Source: Ohtaekwangia koreensis (GTDB lineage Bacteria; Bacteroidota; Bacteroidia; Cytophagales; Cyclobacteriaceae). Taken from it: DNA of 64,000 nt. Below, piece by piece: positions 27,786-37,111 of this stretch. Made by a program: the position numbers and the translations under genes. The stretch spans positions 253,001-317,000 of the forward strand of contig NZ_FUZU01000005.1 of the NCBI RefSeq assembly GCF_900167975.1. The letters run 5' to 3'. Position 1 is the stretch's first letter. Every line of letters starts with the position of its first letter. The notes under the pieces are model-generated. The model was not told where the DNA came from and did no database searches. It saw only the letters and a list, made by a program, of their open reading frames with translations.

Positions 27786-29786
27786 ATGAAGGCCTTTCTG
27801 ATTCTGTTTACAATTTGTCTTTGTTTACCGGCTCCAGGTTTTGGTAAGGACAAAAATCAACTTCTCGAAACTAAATCACCGGATGGCTCCGTCCGGGTGC
27901 AGGTAAAATTGAAAGGTGGCGCTCCCGTGTATACCGTACAACGGAATGGGCAGACGATTATCACCGATTCAAAACTTGGTTTTATACTGAAAAATCAACC
28001 GGCCCTGGCAACGGATTTCAAGGTTGCTGACGTCAGGAAATCTTCCTTTGACGAAACCTGGACGCAGCCTTGGGGAGAAGTAAAAACAATTCGAAACCAC
28101 TATAACAGTCTCCTGGTAACGCTCGGAGAGCAGACAAATTTGACGCGTACCGTGATCGTTGAATTCCGAGTATACAATGACGGTGTCGGCTTCCGGTATG
28201 AATTTCCTCAACAACCTAATCTGAAAGATTTTGTGATCATGGATGAGCTCACCGAGTTTGCTATCGCGCAAGATCCTGCTGCGTGGTGGATTCCGGCCTA
28301 TAGTGATGATATGGACTCCGAATGCCTCTTCCGGAAAAATAAAGTAAGCGAGCTTAAAGAGAAGATGCATACACCACTGACACTTGAGAGTACTAGTCTA
28401 TATATCAGTATTCACGAAGCAGCGTTGGTAGACTATGCATCGATGACTTTGTTCAACCAGGGAAACAAGACATTGAAGTGTGATCTTGTGCCATGGACCA
28501 ATGGTGATAGAGTGGTAGCCACTGCTCCTATGAAAACTCCATGGCGTACTATACAGATTGCAAGTAAGCCGGGTGACCTGGCTACATCGTATCTCATTTT
28601 AAATTTGAACGAGCCCAATAAACTTGGTGATGTATCCTGGATCAAACCCGGAAAATATACTGGTATATGGTGGGGCATGCATATTAAAACACATACGTGG
28701 GAGAGCGGGCCGCACCACGGTGCTACTACTGAAAACATGAAAGCGCAGATTGACTTTGCAAGCAAACATAAATTCGCTGCTGTATTAGCGGAAGGCTGGA
28801 ATGAAGGATGGGAAGGCGACTGGACTGCTGCCGGGAATTTTAATTTCACTAAGCCCTATACAGACTATGATATTGCAGAAGTAAGCCGCTACGCGAAGGA
28901 GCGAAATATAGGGTTGATCGCGCATCACGAAACCGGTGGGAACATCAGGAATTATGAACAGCAACTTGAAGATGCTTTCAAATTCTGTGCGCAGTATGAT
29001 ATACACCGGTTGAAAACAGGATATGTAAACAGGCGCCCGGGTGGTGAACATCATCAGGGCCAATATATGGTGCGTCACTATCACAAGGTAATGGAGACTG
29101 CAGCCCGGTACAAAGTTATGCTGGATGTACATGAGCCTGTAAAAGATACCGGCTTGCGCAGAACGTATCCCAACATGATGACGCGCGAAGGTGCTCGTGG
29201 CACAGAGTATGAAGCGTGGAGCGAAGGGAATCCTCCGGAGCATACTGCTATACTTCCGTTTACGCGTTGCCTGGGCGGACCGTTGGATTATACTCCCGGT
29301 ATATTTGATATCCAGTTTAAAACGACAGGAACATTTCGCGTCCATACCACGCTGGCAAAACAACTCGCGCTATATGTTATACTATATAGTCCGCTGCACA
29401 TGGCGGCAGACTTGCCACAGAATTACGAAGGGAACCCGGCTTTTAAATTCATTGAAGATGTACCTACTGATTGGGAGCAGACAATTATACCCGATGCACA
29501 GATCGGTAAGTACGTTATCACAGTTCGTAAAGATCGTAGTAGTAATGATTGGTACCTGGGAAGTATTACCAATGAAGAATCTCGTACAGTAGAAGTCAGG
29601 TTGAATTTTCTGTCACCGGGTAAAAAGTATACGGCAGAAATATACCAGGATGGTAAAGATGCAGATGTTACTACAAACCCGCTGCCGATCGCGATTACAA
29701 CGCAGGTGGTAGATGCAGGCACTATATTGAAGCTTCCACTGGCGAAAGGTGGTGGTGCCGCAATTCGTTTTTCGGAGGTTAAATAA
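27786..29786 (+). CDS. Glycoside hydrolase family 97 (alpha-glucosidase/alpha-galactosidase, SusB-like)
   Basis: The 666-residue secreted enzyme has a signal peptide ending near PGFGKD. An N-terminal GH97 beta-supersandwich (about 25-280) is followed by a catalytic barrel (about 290-560) and a C-terminal beta domain. Recognisable GH97 stretches are YTGIWWGMHI, LAEGWNEGWEGDW, KVMLDVHEPVKDTGLRRTYPN and MTREGARGTEYEAW. GH97 splits into inverting alpha-glucosidases (SusB-type, glutamate base) and retaining alpha-galactosidases (aspartate nucleophile). LDVHEP keeps both an Asp and a Glu, so the mechanism should be settled by alignment. It is probably controlled by the preceding DUF6377 regulator. 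Confidence 0.93.
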   Translation: MKAFLILFTICLCLPAPGFGKDKNQLLETKSPDGSVRVQVKLKGGAPVYTVQRNGQTIITDSKLGFILKNQPALATDFKVADVRKSSFDETWTQPWGEVKTIRNHYNSLLVTLGEQTNLTRTVIVEFRVYNDGVGFRYEFPQQPNLKDFVIMDELTEFAIAQDPAAWWIPAYSDDMDSECLFRKNKVSELKEKMHTPLTLESTSLYISIHEAALVDYASMTLFNQGNKTLKCDLVPWTNGDRVVATAPMKTPWRTIQIASKPGDLATSYLILNLNEPNKLGDVSWIKPGKYTGIWWGMHIKTHTWESGPHHGATTENMKAQIDFASKHKFAAVLAEGWNEGWEGDWTAAGNFNFTKPYTDYDIAEVSRYAKERNIGLIAHHETGGNIRNYEQQLEDAFKFCAQYDIHRLKTGYVNRRPGGEHHQGQYMVRHYHKVMETAARYKVMLDVHEPVKDTGLRRTYPNMMTREGARGTEYEAWSEGNPPEHTAILPFTRCLGGPLDYTPGIFDIQFKTTGTFRVHTTLAKQLALYVILYSPLHMAADLPQNYEGNPAFKFIEDVPTDWEQTIIPDAQIGKYVITVRKDRSSNDWYLGSITNEESRTVEVRLNFLSPGKKYTAEIYQDGKDADVTTNPLPIAITTQVVDAGTILKLPLAKGGGAAIRFSEVK

Positions 29787-29797
29787 ATTTAAAGACT

Positions 29798-30259
29798 ATG
29801 CAAGTAAAAAATATACCTGAAACGAAGAGTCTGGTGAAAGCTCGTAAGATCGAGTTTGACGGCGAGCATAAGAATGATTCATTGCTCATTGGTAATTTTG
29901 GCGATGTAGAGTTTACCGCGAAGGGTGTGTTTGATCTTTCAGGAATGATATACTCGAAGAAGAATGTAGAGTTCACCATCATCGGTAACGGTATAATCCG
30001 GTTTCATGGTGTGTGCAAGAAGATTATCATTCACCTGGTAAAGGGCGACTGTACACTAGACTTCAGCAAGCTTACCAGTAAAGAAGTATGTTGCGTGTCA
30101 CTGCGTGATAACTCACAGACTATTGTAGGGCCTACGAAAGTGATCAGCCGCGCAAACCTCCAGGATAAAGCGATTCTAAAATATAGCGGATCGGCACGCT
30201 TGCAGAGTTATTCGGTGATTGGAATGTCACGAATTGAGCTTGTTGAAAATTTGGTTTAG
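29798..30259 (+). CDS. Hypothetical cytosolic protein
   Basis: This 153-residue protein follows GH97 by 11 nt and is followed by a terminator, so it is the last gene of that operon. It has no signal peptide or membrane span. The sequence is rich in short beta-type segments (FTIIGNGIIRFHGVCKKIIIHLV, AILKYSGSARLQSYSVIGMSRIELV) and contains three cysteines near the middle. It resembles a small beta-helix or DUF2807-like repeat protein in texture only. I do not recognise a family. Confidence 0.75.
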   Translation: MQVKNIPETKSLVKARKIEFDGEHKNDSLLIGNFGDVEFTAKGVFDLSGMIYSKKNVEFTIIGNGIIRFHGVCKKIIIHLVKGDCTLDFSKLTSKEVCCVSLRDNSQTIVGPTKVISRANLQDKAILKYSGSARLQSYSVIGMSRIELVENLV

Positions 30260-30287
30260 TATAAGGTTAGAGCCGTTTGTTAGGATA

Positions 30288-30320
30288 AGAGACTGCTTGA
30301 TCGGCAGTCTCTTTATTTTT
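30288..30320 (+). terminator. Terminator after the GH97 operon
   Basis: AGAGACTGC pairs with GCAGTCTCT across a 7-nt loop and is followed by TTATTTTT, 29 nt after the hypothetical gene's stop. Confidence 0.88.
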
Positions 30321-30353
30321 AGAGAGGGTCCTTACTAAATATACTTTTAATCT

Positions 30354-31571
30354 TTACTGCGAGTCGTAAACAAACCTGAAGTACATGCGCTCGAAGGACG
30401 TCATGGTAGCGATGATCAGTACTGCGATTATACTGATGCCAAATAATCCAAAGCTTTCTGCCATGTAACTGATATAGGCGCACGCAACGAAGAGCCGGGC
30501 GATTTCAAGGAAGTAAATCCACTCTTGTTGTTCCAGTAAAGCACCACAGTTGATCAGTGTGATCAGAATTAACGTGACCACAAAAGCGATCTCGATATTG
30601 TTCAGTTGAAAATAGTATAGCGTAAAGAAAAACAGACCAAGTATAGCAGCAAGCAACTGCGTGTTTAAATATACTTTGAAGCGTAATGTTGAGCGGAACG
30701 ATTTCTTTTCGGGTAACAAGGTTACTTCGAGGTCGTGGCGTATACTTTGATCCAGATCTTCAGGTCTGCCAAAAATTATCTGCAATGATTTAAGTATGCT
30801 TCCGCTTCTGCGGCAGGCTTCTGCCAATTCAAAATAATAATGAAAGTGTTGCCACAGAAAGCTACGACTCTTCAAAGGATGCGTTAGGCCATAGGCAGGT
30901 TCTTCTTCTTCCTTTTGAAAGGTACCAAAGAGTTTGTCCCAGAATATAAAGATATCACCGTAATTTTTATTCAGGTATTTTTCGTTGGAAGCATGGTGTA
31001 CTCTGTGATGGGAGGGAGTAACGAGTATATTTTCAATCCACCCAAGTTTAAGAATCAGTTGTGTATGCGTAAAGAATGAGTACGTGCCGTGTACCACGAG
31101 TATAGCGATAACCATGGCGGGATGAAAGCCGATGAACGGAAGGATGCACCAGAATGAATTTCGGATCACTGCCTGAAGTGTTGTGATGCGTGCCGAGACG
31201 GTATAATTAAATTCCTCGCTATGATGATGCACGATGTGTGCACCCCACATCACGTTGATCTCATGCCCAAGCCGATGATACCAATACCAGATCAAATCCG
31301 TTGCAAGCAACAACAATATCCATGTTGGCCATGCATTTGAAATTTTAAACATCGCGAAGTGCTCATATATATAGTAGTATAAACTATAGAAGCTTCCGGT
31401 GATCAGAAGGTTGAGCAGGCGCTCGGCAATTCCAATAGAAATGTTCGCGACTGAATTTTTATAGGTGAATAAATTACCCTTGCCTTGTTTTCGGGCAAGG
31501 AAATATTCCAGCACCAGGAAAAGAAAGAAAGCAGGAATAATGAAAGCGACAAAATTGACTTTGCTATCCAT
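30354..31571 (-). CDS. Sterol desaturase / fatty acid hydroxylase family membrane protein
   Basis: This di-iron membrane oxygenase-type protein has 405 residues from the ATG at 31571 (MDSKVNFVAFIIPAFFLFL). A longer frame adds 17 residues without family features. The histidine boxes of the fatty acid hydroxylase superfamily are all present: HRLGHEI, HIVHHHSEEFNYT, HGTYSFFTHTQ and SHHRVHHASN. Four or more membrane spans lie in the first 180 residues. The C-terminal third adds further spans not found in the minimal family. The substrate (fatty acid, carotenoid, ether lipid or sterol-like) cannot be told from sequence. Confidence 0.88.
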   Translation of the reverse strand: MDSKVNFVAFIIPAFFLFLVLEYFLARKQGKGNLFTYKNSVANISIGIAERLLNLLITGSFYSLYYYIYEHFAMFKISNAWPTWILLLLATDLIWYWYHRLGHEINVMWGAHIVHHHSEEFNYTVSARITTLQAVIRNSFWCILPFIGFHPAMVIAILVVHGTYSFFTHTQLILKLGWIENILVTPSHHRVHHASNEKYLNKNYGDIFIFWDKLFGTFQKEEEEPAYGLTHPLKSRSFLWQHFHYYFELAEACRRSGSILKSLQIIFGRPEDLDQSIRHDLEVTLLPEKKSFRSTLRFKVYLNTQLLAAILGLFFFTLYYFQLNNIEIAFVVTLILITLINCGALLEQQEWIYFLEIARLFVACAYISYMAESFGLFGISIIAVLIIATMTSFERMYFRFVYDSQ

Positions 31572-31644
31572 GAAATAAAAAATTGTGTCTGAGCTTGTGG
31601 TGGAACGACAAATATAATCCATTAGTATATTAAATCTATAGACT

Positions 31645-31675
31645 TTTGGAATTGTTGGATTAATTTATACTTTTG
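31645..31675 (+). promoter_or_regulatory. Bacteroidota-type sigma-A promoter upstream of yceI-like gene
   Basis: TTTG at 31645-31648, a 19-nt spacer and TACTTTTG at 31668-31675 match both consensus elements at the ideal distance. The start of transcription should fall near 31682, giving a leader of about 310 nt before the YceI-family gene. Confidence 0.7.
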
Positions 31676-31687
31676 CCTCATAGAATG

Positions 31688-31991
31688 CCAATCAGGATAT
31701 CATTCTGAATCCTGGTACGATATTGGTATTAGAAGGAATCTAATAATAGGTCAACATGAAGTCTATAGTCAACGAGCAGCAGAGAAGAAATTATGGATCA
31801 AGAACTTTGGTCTGTAGTATACCGTGTTGTTGACCGCAGATCATTCACATTACAAAATAAAATCCACCATCTTCCTGTTATTTACCTCGGAAAAAAACCG
31901 TCTATATATATCGTATGGCAGTTGACAGAGATGGTTTAAAAACGATTAAGAAACTCATTAATATTAACCATTAACCTAAAATTTTATAATT
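31688..31991 (+). other. Long structured 5' leader of the YceI-family gene
   Basis: No convincing gene lies between the promoter and the YceI start. CAGGAT (31693-31698) pairs with ATCCTG (31709-31714), and CCAAT (31688-31692) with ATTGG (31722-31726). Together they form a bulged hairpin right at the predicted 5' end. A 48-codon frame from 31793 is present but has no coding character. The length and structure make a regulatory leader possible but unproven. Confidence 0.35.
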
Positions 31992-32606
31992 ATGAGAAAT
32001 GCCCAGATACTACGAACAGCACTTGTCGCTTTGGCGGTAGTAACACTTTTATCATTCACCACACCGGCTCCGGTAAAATTTAAAGTAGATCCAAAAGCCA
32101 GCACACTGGTTTGGATAGGTAAAAAAGTAACAGGCCAGCACACGGGTAACGTTACCATTACATCAGGTGAAATCACAACAGAAGGTAAACTGGTAAAGCA
32201 AGGAACGTTTGAGATCGATCTTACGTCACTTACGGTTACTGATGTTAAAGACGAAGGCTCTAATGCAAAATTGGTTGGGCACTTGAAAAACGAAGACTTT
32301 TTCAACGTTGCTAAATTTCCAAAATCTACTTTTGAAGTTACTTCTGTTACACCAAAGGCCGGTGATGAATATCTGGTGAAAGGTAAACTTACCATCAAAG
32401 GTATTACCAATGATGTTGAGTTTCCTGCAACTATCAAAAACGATGGCAAGAAGCTTACAGCAACAGCAAAAATTATAGTTGATCGTACGAAGTACGACAT
32501 CCGCTATGGTTCTTCAAGCTTCTTTGATAACCTCGGTAACAAGGCAATCTCAAATGAATTTGAGCTGGATCTTAATCTGGTAGCGTCACTTCAAACGGGC
32601 GTTTGA
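31992..32606 (+). CDS. YceI family protein
   Basis: This 204-residue protein has the YceI lipocalin-like beta-barrel that binds polyisoprenoid or other long-chain lipids. The N-terminus (ALVALAVVTLLSFTTPAPVKF) is a signal peptide, so it is periplasmic. Conserved stretches are KVDPKASTLVWIGKKVTGQHTGNV, LVGHLKNEDFFNVAKFPKSTFEVTS, LTIKGITNDVEFPA and YDIRYGSSSFFDNLGNKAISNEFEL. It is a single gene with its own promoter and terminator. Confidence 0.93.
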   Translation: MRNAQILRTALVALAVVTLLSFTTPAPVKFKVDPKASTLVWIGKKVTGQHTGNVTITSGEITTEGKLVKQGTFEIDLTSLTVTDVKDEGSNAKLVGHLKNEDFFNVAKFPKSTFEVTSVTPKAGDEYLVKGKLTIKGITNDVEFPATIKNDGKKLTATAKIIVDRTKYDIRYGSSSFFDNLGNKAISNEFELDLNLVASLQTGV

Positions 32607-32626
32607 TTTTTGGTTTGGTAGGTAAA

Positions 32627-32676
32627 GGGGCAGAAAGCAATTTGTGTATGCGCATAAAAGCTTTCTCCCTTTTTTT
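32627..32676 (+). terminator. Terminator of the YceI-family gene
   Basis: AGAAAGC pairs with GCTTTCT, with GGG(C)/CCC at the base, across a 21-nt loop, and is followed by seven T. It begins about 20 nt after the stop codon. The stretch from here to 32942 otherwise holds only the promoter of the next gene. Confidence 0.75.
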
Positions 32677-32803
32677 ATTGCCTTCCAGTATATAGTGATC
32701 ACGTTATAACGCCACTGTTCCTTTATATATACTGATATCGGAGTTCCTTCCGGCAATTAACGTTAACTCCATGTGAAGTCTTTGTAAAGACATAATAATC
32801 TGT

Positions 32804-32833
32804 TTTGATCAATTCCATGTATCTTTACTTTTG
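32804..32833 (+). promoter_or_regulatory. Bacteroidota-type promoter of the metallophosphoesterase gene
   Basis: TTTG at 32804-32807, an 18-nt spacer and TACTTTTG at 32826-32833 match the -33/-7 pattern. The -7 octamer is identical to that of the YceI promoter. The leader to the ATG would be about 105 nt. Confidence 0.65.
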
Positions 32834-32942
32834 CGCCTCATTGCAAAAGACTCCCGGATTCAACTATTGAGTTTTTGTATTCTTGAGCAATACACGTAAG
32901 GTTGCTTTAAGATCTTGACCCAATACATATAAAGAAGTATTC

Positions 32943-33905
32943 ATGAAAAAAAATAGTATAATTATAACGAAAGTTCTGACCCTCACTTTGATTTTGGTTT
33001 GCCAGAGTCTGCTCGCGCAGCCCACGTTGAAAGTAAATCACGAAGCCCTTAACTTTATTGTGATGGGTGACTGGGGGCGAAATGGAGCCGACCATCAAAA
33101 GCAAGTTGCTGACCAAATGGGAAAGTCAGCGGAAAAGCTTAGTGTTGATTTTATCATTTCCACCGGAGATAACTTTTATCCAAGTGGTGTGCGGAGTGAA
33201 TTTGATCCGTTGTGGAAGTATTCATTTGAAGATATTTATACTGCCTTTTCACTTCAGTGGGATTGGTACCCGGTGTTGGGCAATCACGACTATAAATCCA
33301 ATCCGGATGCACAGGTTGCCTATACGAAGATCAGTCGCAGATGGATTATGCCATCGCGCTATTACGAGAAGCGATTCCCGATTAACGGTGATACCACGAA
33401 CCAGGTATTGATTGCATTCATTGATACAAATCCATTGATCAAAGAGTTTTATAGCAATTCGGAATACGGACCAAATGTTAAGTCGCAGGATACAACGGCA
33501 CAAAAGAAATGGCTCGATAAAGTATTGTCCAATCCTTCACCGAACATCAAGTGGAAAATCGTTGTTGGTCATCATCCACTATATACAGGCAGCGACAAAC
33601 GTAAGAACAGTTATGATACCCGAGCAGTACGCGGCTCGTTGAAAAGCGTTTTGGCGAAACATAAAGTACACGCCTATATAGCAGGGCACGAACACAGTTT
33701 GCAACATATTGTTCCTGCAGGTACTACACAGCATTTTATTTCGGGCTCTGCTTCAGAAGCCACGCAGGTTGGTAAATTACCAGAAAGTAAATTTGCTGCT
33801 TCACAGTATGGTTTCATGACGTTTACCGTAACGCGCGATAAGATGATTGTACAGGTTATAGACTATACGGGAGCCGTTTTATACAGTACGGAGATCACGA
33901 AGTAG
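32943..33905 (+). CDS. Secreted metallophosphoesterase (purple acid phosphatase-like)
   Basis: This 320-residue protein has a signal peptide ending near LLAQ (residue 26). All blocks of the calcineurin-like fold are present: MGDWGRNG (Asp43), STGDNFYPSG (Asp76, Asn77), VLGNHDYKSN (Asn114, His115), VVGHHPLYTGS and YIAGHEHSLQ. The order and the GDNFY motif resemble small purple acid (tartrate-resistant) phosphatases. It would therefore hold an Fe/metal pair and hydrolyse phosphomonoesters in the periplasm or outside. It has its own promoter and no operon partner. Confidence 0.92.
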   Translation: MKKNSIIITKVLTLTLILVCQSLLAQPTLKVNHEALNFIVMGDWGRNGADHQKQVADQMGKSAEKLSVDFIISTGDNFYPSGVRSEFDPLWKYSFEDIYTAFSLQWDWYPVLGNHDYKSNPDAQVAYTKISRRWIMPSRYYEKRFPINGDTTNQVLIAFIDTNPLIKEFYSNSEYGPNVKSQDTTAQKKWLDKVLSNPSPNIKWKIVVGHHPLYTGSDKRKNSYDTRAVRGSLKSVLAKHKVHAYIAGHEHSLQHIVPAGTTQHFISGSASEATQVGKLPESKFAASQYGFMTFTVTRDKMIVQVIDYTGAVLYSTEITK

Positions 33906-33959
33906 CGTTATATACGATCTATACTATAGATGTATGTATCGTATGTACAGGATACTGTC

Positions 33960-34655
33960 TTACCGATCCTTGAACTCCTGGAAGAATGATTCTTCGAAGC
34001 TGGAGCCGATTGGTATTTCTTTATCCCGTAAGGTTATTATTTTATTGCGAACCCCGGTGATCAGACTGAACGGAATAATAAAGGAACGATGCACCCGGAT
34101 AAATTCTTTAGGGGAAAGTTTGGTGAGCATGGTCTTCATGGTCATCCGGGTCAATATCGTTTTTGCATTCAGCAAATGTATTTTCAAATAATCTGCTAAT
34201 CCTTCAATATAGAATATATCTGCTATCGGGATTTTAAGCAGACTATATTCAGCCCGGATAAAAATATGTTTTTGTTCCTTCGTTTCTTTTTGGTGTAGGA
34301 AATTATAGTAGTCGTTTGCTTTGTTCACCGCTATTTCAAAGCGCTCCTGCGAGTAAGGTTTCAATAAATAATCTACCGCGCTGAGATTAAAGCCATCAAT
34401 AGCATACTCACTGTACGCTGTGGTAAAGATTACCATGGTATCCTGCTCGATGCCTTTATAGAATTCGATACCCGATATAGCGGGCATGTGTATATCCAGA
34501 AAGATCAAATCAACTGGATGTTTCTGAAGATATTTTTTTGCTTCTCCGGTTTGTGTAAAGGTCTTTTCTAATTTCAGAAAGTTGATGTCATTACAATACG
34601 CTTCCAGTATTTCCAAAGGAAGAGGTTCATCATCAATAGCAATTGCCTTTATCAC
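33960..34655 (-). CDS. LytTR-family response regulator
   Basis: The 231-residue response regulator has a receiver domain (residues about 1-120) with acidic pocket AIDDEPLP, phospho-acceptor Asp in LIFLDIHMPAISG and the Lys in YLLKPYS. A LytTR DNA-binding domain follows (about 130-230: YIEGLADYLKIHLLNAKTILTRMT, FIRVHRSFIIPFSLI). It starts with GTG at 34655, and its first bases overlap the TGA of the kinase gene (GTGA), so the two are translationally coupled. The targets are unknown. Confidence 0.93.
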   Translation of the reverse strand: MIKAIAIDDEPLPLEILEAYCNDINFLKLEKTFTQTGEAKKYLQKHPVDLIFLDIHMPAISGIEFYKGIEQDTMVIFTTAYSEYAIDGFNLSAVDYLLKPYSQERFEIAVNKANDYYNFLHQKETKEQKHIFIRAEYSLLKIPIADIFYIEGLADYLKIHLLNAKTILTRMTMKTMLTKLSPKEFIRVHRSFIIPFSLITGVRNKIITLRDKEIPIGSSFEESFFQEFKDR

Positions 34656-35704
34656 GTTAAGTGGATGGTTAAGTGAACGCGGAAGTGATTGTCATCCTCA
34701 CTTAAAATTAAGAAGTGACGTGAAGGATACAAAAGCTGTAGCCTTGATTTTGTATTTTCAATACCATGACCGCTCTTCATGTGCGGGTCAAGGGCAACTT
34801 TTACTTTGTTGTTTTCTACGATGATCTTTAATTCAAGCGCTGTTATTTCGATGTGGATATTGATTGAAGAATCCTCATCCGGATTAACGCCATGCTTGAA
34901 CGCGTTTTCAATGAATGGAATCATTAACAATGGTGCGATCTGCTGGCCTGTAATATTGCCGCTTACTTTATAGGACAGCGCCACGCGTTTATCAAGACGC
35001 ATCCGTTGAAGTTCTATATAGTCGTTGATATAGCTGATCTCTTTATCAAGCGATACAAAACCATGTCCGGTTTCTGTGACAACGTAACGCATTAATCCTG
35101 ACAGTTTAAGAATGCTGCTGGCAGTAGCAGATGCCTTTTCACGCACAGACAATGCATATATATTGTTCATGGTATTGAACAAAAAGTGCGGATTGATCTG
35201 CGCTTTCAGCGATAAGATCTCTGCATTGTTGCGGGCTATCTCTGTTTTAAACAACCGGCTTCTTACACGCAGCAACACCGAAAATAAAATGACTGTTACA
35301 TATAGGAATATATGGTGCCGTATTTCTTCTATGAATGTAAAGCCGTCAGGTTTTACACCGGGCATTGGGTGCATGCCAGGAGGCAGTGAAATGTCCATAG
35401 ATTTACTGAAGGGATTATGCCCGGTAAGGAATGATGGTACAAGTGTAATAATCAAAAAACCTGTAATGATGGCGATAGTATACAATATATACTTCTGCTT
35501 GTAGTAAAGCTTGGGAATAAGCAGAAAGTAATTGATATAGAAGAACGCCAACATAATGATGTTCCCTATAAAATCGCGTTGTGTAGGTTTTGAGAAAATA
35601 AAATCTTTTTCTCCGGGTGGATGTGGAAACAAAAAGAGGGGCAACGCCAAAAACAGGATACATCCGGTGATATGCCATACCAGGTGTTTTCTGTTGGTGA
35701 TCAT
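34652..35704 (-). CDS. LytS/YehU-type sensor histidine kinase
   Basis: The 350-residue kinase has four predicted N-terminal membrane spans and little periplasmic sequence. The His_kinase block AQINPHFLFNTMNNIYAL carries the phospho-acceptor His. An ATPase domain follows (MIPFIENAFKHGV as N box, SGHGIENTKSRLQLLYP as G box). With so small an external region, it probably senses a membrane property or small ligand. It forms a two-component system with the overlapping LytTR gene. Confidence 0.93.
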   Translation of the reverse strand: MITNRKHLVWHITGCILFLALPLFLFPHPPGEKDFIFSKPTQRDFIGNIIMLAFFYINYFLLIPKLYYKQKYILYTIAIITGFLIITLVPSFLTGHNPFSKSMDISLPPGMHPMPGVKPDGFTFIEEIRHHIFLYVTVILFSVLLRVRSRLFKTEIARNNAEILSLKAQINPHFLFNTMNNIYALSVREKASATASSILKLSGLMRYVVTETGHGFVSLDKEISYINDYIELQRMRLDKRVALSYKVSGNITGQQIAPLLMIPFIENAFKHGVNPDEDSSINIHIEITALELKIIVENNKVKVALDPHMKSGHGIENTKSRLQLLYPSRHFLILSEDDNHFRVHLTIHLT

Positions 35705-35922
35705 CGCAGAGTATGGTTAAAGGTATGAGAGATTGAAAGCTGCATAGCCGTTGTGAATGAAGATCGTTGTGTCTGATTTCCAATCCATCCCAAACATAGC
35801 AGGGTGATTATATTATTCCGAAATAATTGCGATAATTAAGGCTTTTGTGCCGGAATTTAAAGTAGTGATGAAGAAAGACTATGTTAATTTGTTTACACAA
35901 CAATGGGAATAGTATGTGGAAT

Positions 35923-37026
35923 TTAAGGTAATGGAACGGCTTGTGCTTGCTTTGCCTCATTTGCAGAGACCACCTCAAAAACGGAAGTATATTCGCCTTT
36001 GCCGCGAAGCATGATGGCATCCAGCGGGTGAATGGTATAGTCAGAGGAATCGATGATCCATTGGGCTACAGGTTCGGATAGCAAAAGGTCCTTTTTTAAT
36101 CTGCTACATAATTCCAATATACGCGCACAGGTATTCAACACATCGCCATGGTATACCAATTCGCGCTTTCTTCCCTGCGACTCTGATGCAGATACCAAAC
36201 CAACATGGATCGATGCTTTAAATTCTGGAAACACGCCAAATTTTTCCTCGTACAGGCTTCGGTTTCGGTATAGCTTATTCTTGAAATCGTAAAAGAGTTG
36301 GATACACTTCAGGCACTGTTCATCTTTTTCTATTCGCCACGTAACCACAGCTTCATCGCCTACGAATTGATATACTTCACCCTGGTGTCGTGCTATAATT
36401 TCGGTGAGGTCGTTGAAGAATGTATTGAGAAACCGGCTATATTTCACATGCCCCAGTTGCTCGGCTATAGAAGTGGATGATTTCAGATCAATAAAAATAA
36501 AAACGCGATTCTCCTCCTGAGGAATTCTATATTTCCCGGTTACATAATTGATGAAAGCATTCGGACCGATGTGGTGATGCACTACTTTAAATATATTGAG
36601 TATAACGCTTAGAAATACCAGGTAAATAAATAAGGCCCAGAATACACCTGTTTCCAGGAATCTTAAAGTATATAGATAAGCCTCGCCGAATGACTGGCCG
36701 AAATATAGCATGACAAAAAGATGGTGAACAACGGCAATACCCAGAGTTATGGTTGTAATGGTGATTAGGAATCGCAGTGCCATGAAGGTGTGTGTGGGTA
36801 AGTTCACCATACGTGGAAATATTCTGAACTCTATAAATGCCATGCCTATACCTACTACCAGTCCATTCAACGCAATGGCCAGGTTTAAAATCAGCGGTGG
36901 TACAGAATCAATCCAAACGGTATCCACAGTACCCAGGAACATCAGAAAGCGGAAGAAAACCAGTCCGACTATATATATAACAACGAGCGCGAATAGCTCT
37001 GTTACTCTGTTGTAGACTTCTTTCAT
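35923..37026 (-). CDS. Membrane-bound class III adenylate/guanylate cyclase
   Basis: This 367-residue protein has four to five N-terminal membrane spans (residues 8-33, 45-65, 82-108, 122-148) and a C-terminal class III cyclase domain. The metal-binding aspartates are Asp180 in FIFIDLKSSTSIAEQLG and Asp224 in FVGDEAVVTW. YHGDVLNTCARILELC supplies the dimer and substrate region. The domain is complete. The nucleotide specificity is not decidable by eye. It follows the STAS-like gene on the same strand at a distance of 160 nt, with an inverted repeat between them. Confidence 0.88.
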   Translation of the reverse strand: MKEVYNRVTELFALVVIYIVGLVFFRFLMFLGTVDTVWIDSVPPLILNLAIALNGLVVGIGMAFIEFRIFPRMVNLPTHTFMALRFLITITTITLGIAVVHHLFVMLYFGQSFGEAYLYTLRFLETGVFWALFIYLVFLSVILNIFKVVHHHIGPNAFINYVTGKYRIPQEENRVFIFIDLKSSTSIAEQLGHVKYSRFLNTFFNDLTEIIARHQGEVYQFVGDEAVVTWRIEKDEQCLKCIQLFYDFKNKLYRNRSLYEEKFGVFPEFKASIHVGLVSASESQGRKRELVYHGDVLNTCARILELCSRLKKDLLLSEPVAQWIIDSSDYTIHPLDAIMLRGKGEYTSVFEVVSANEAKQAQAVPLP

Positions 37027-37111
37027 AATCGGTTGATTTATGGATGCTGGTCAGGTAAAGCTAGACTGTCGCCACCAGATCAGAAACAGTTATTCTTTGA
37101 AATGATTAATG

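Noticed and set aside
31793-31939. 48-codon frame in the YceI leader (MDQELWSVVYRVVDRR...)
   Set aside because: It has no ribosome site, family or coding bias, and the same DNA is better explained as an untranslated leader.
35808-36020. 70-codon minus-strand frame at the 3' end of the cyclase gene
   Set aside because: It mostly overlaps the cyclase coding region in another frame and has no start context or domain.
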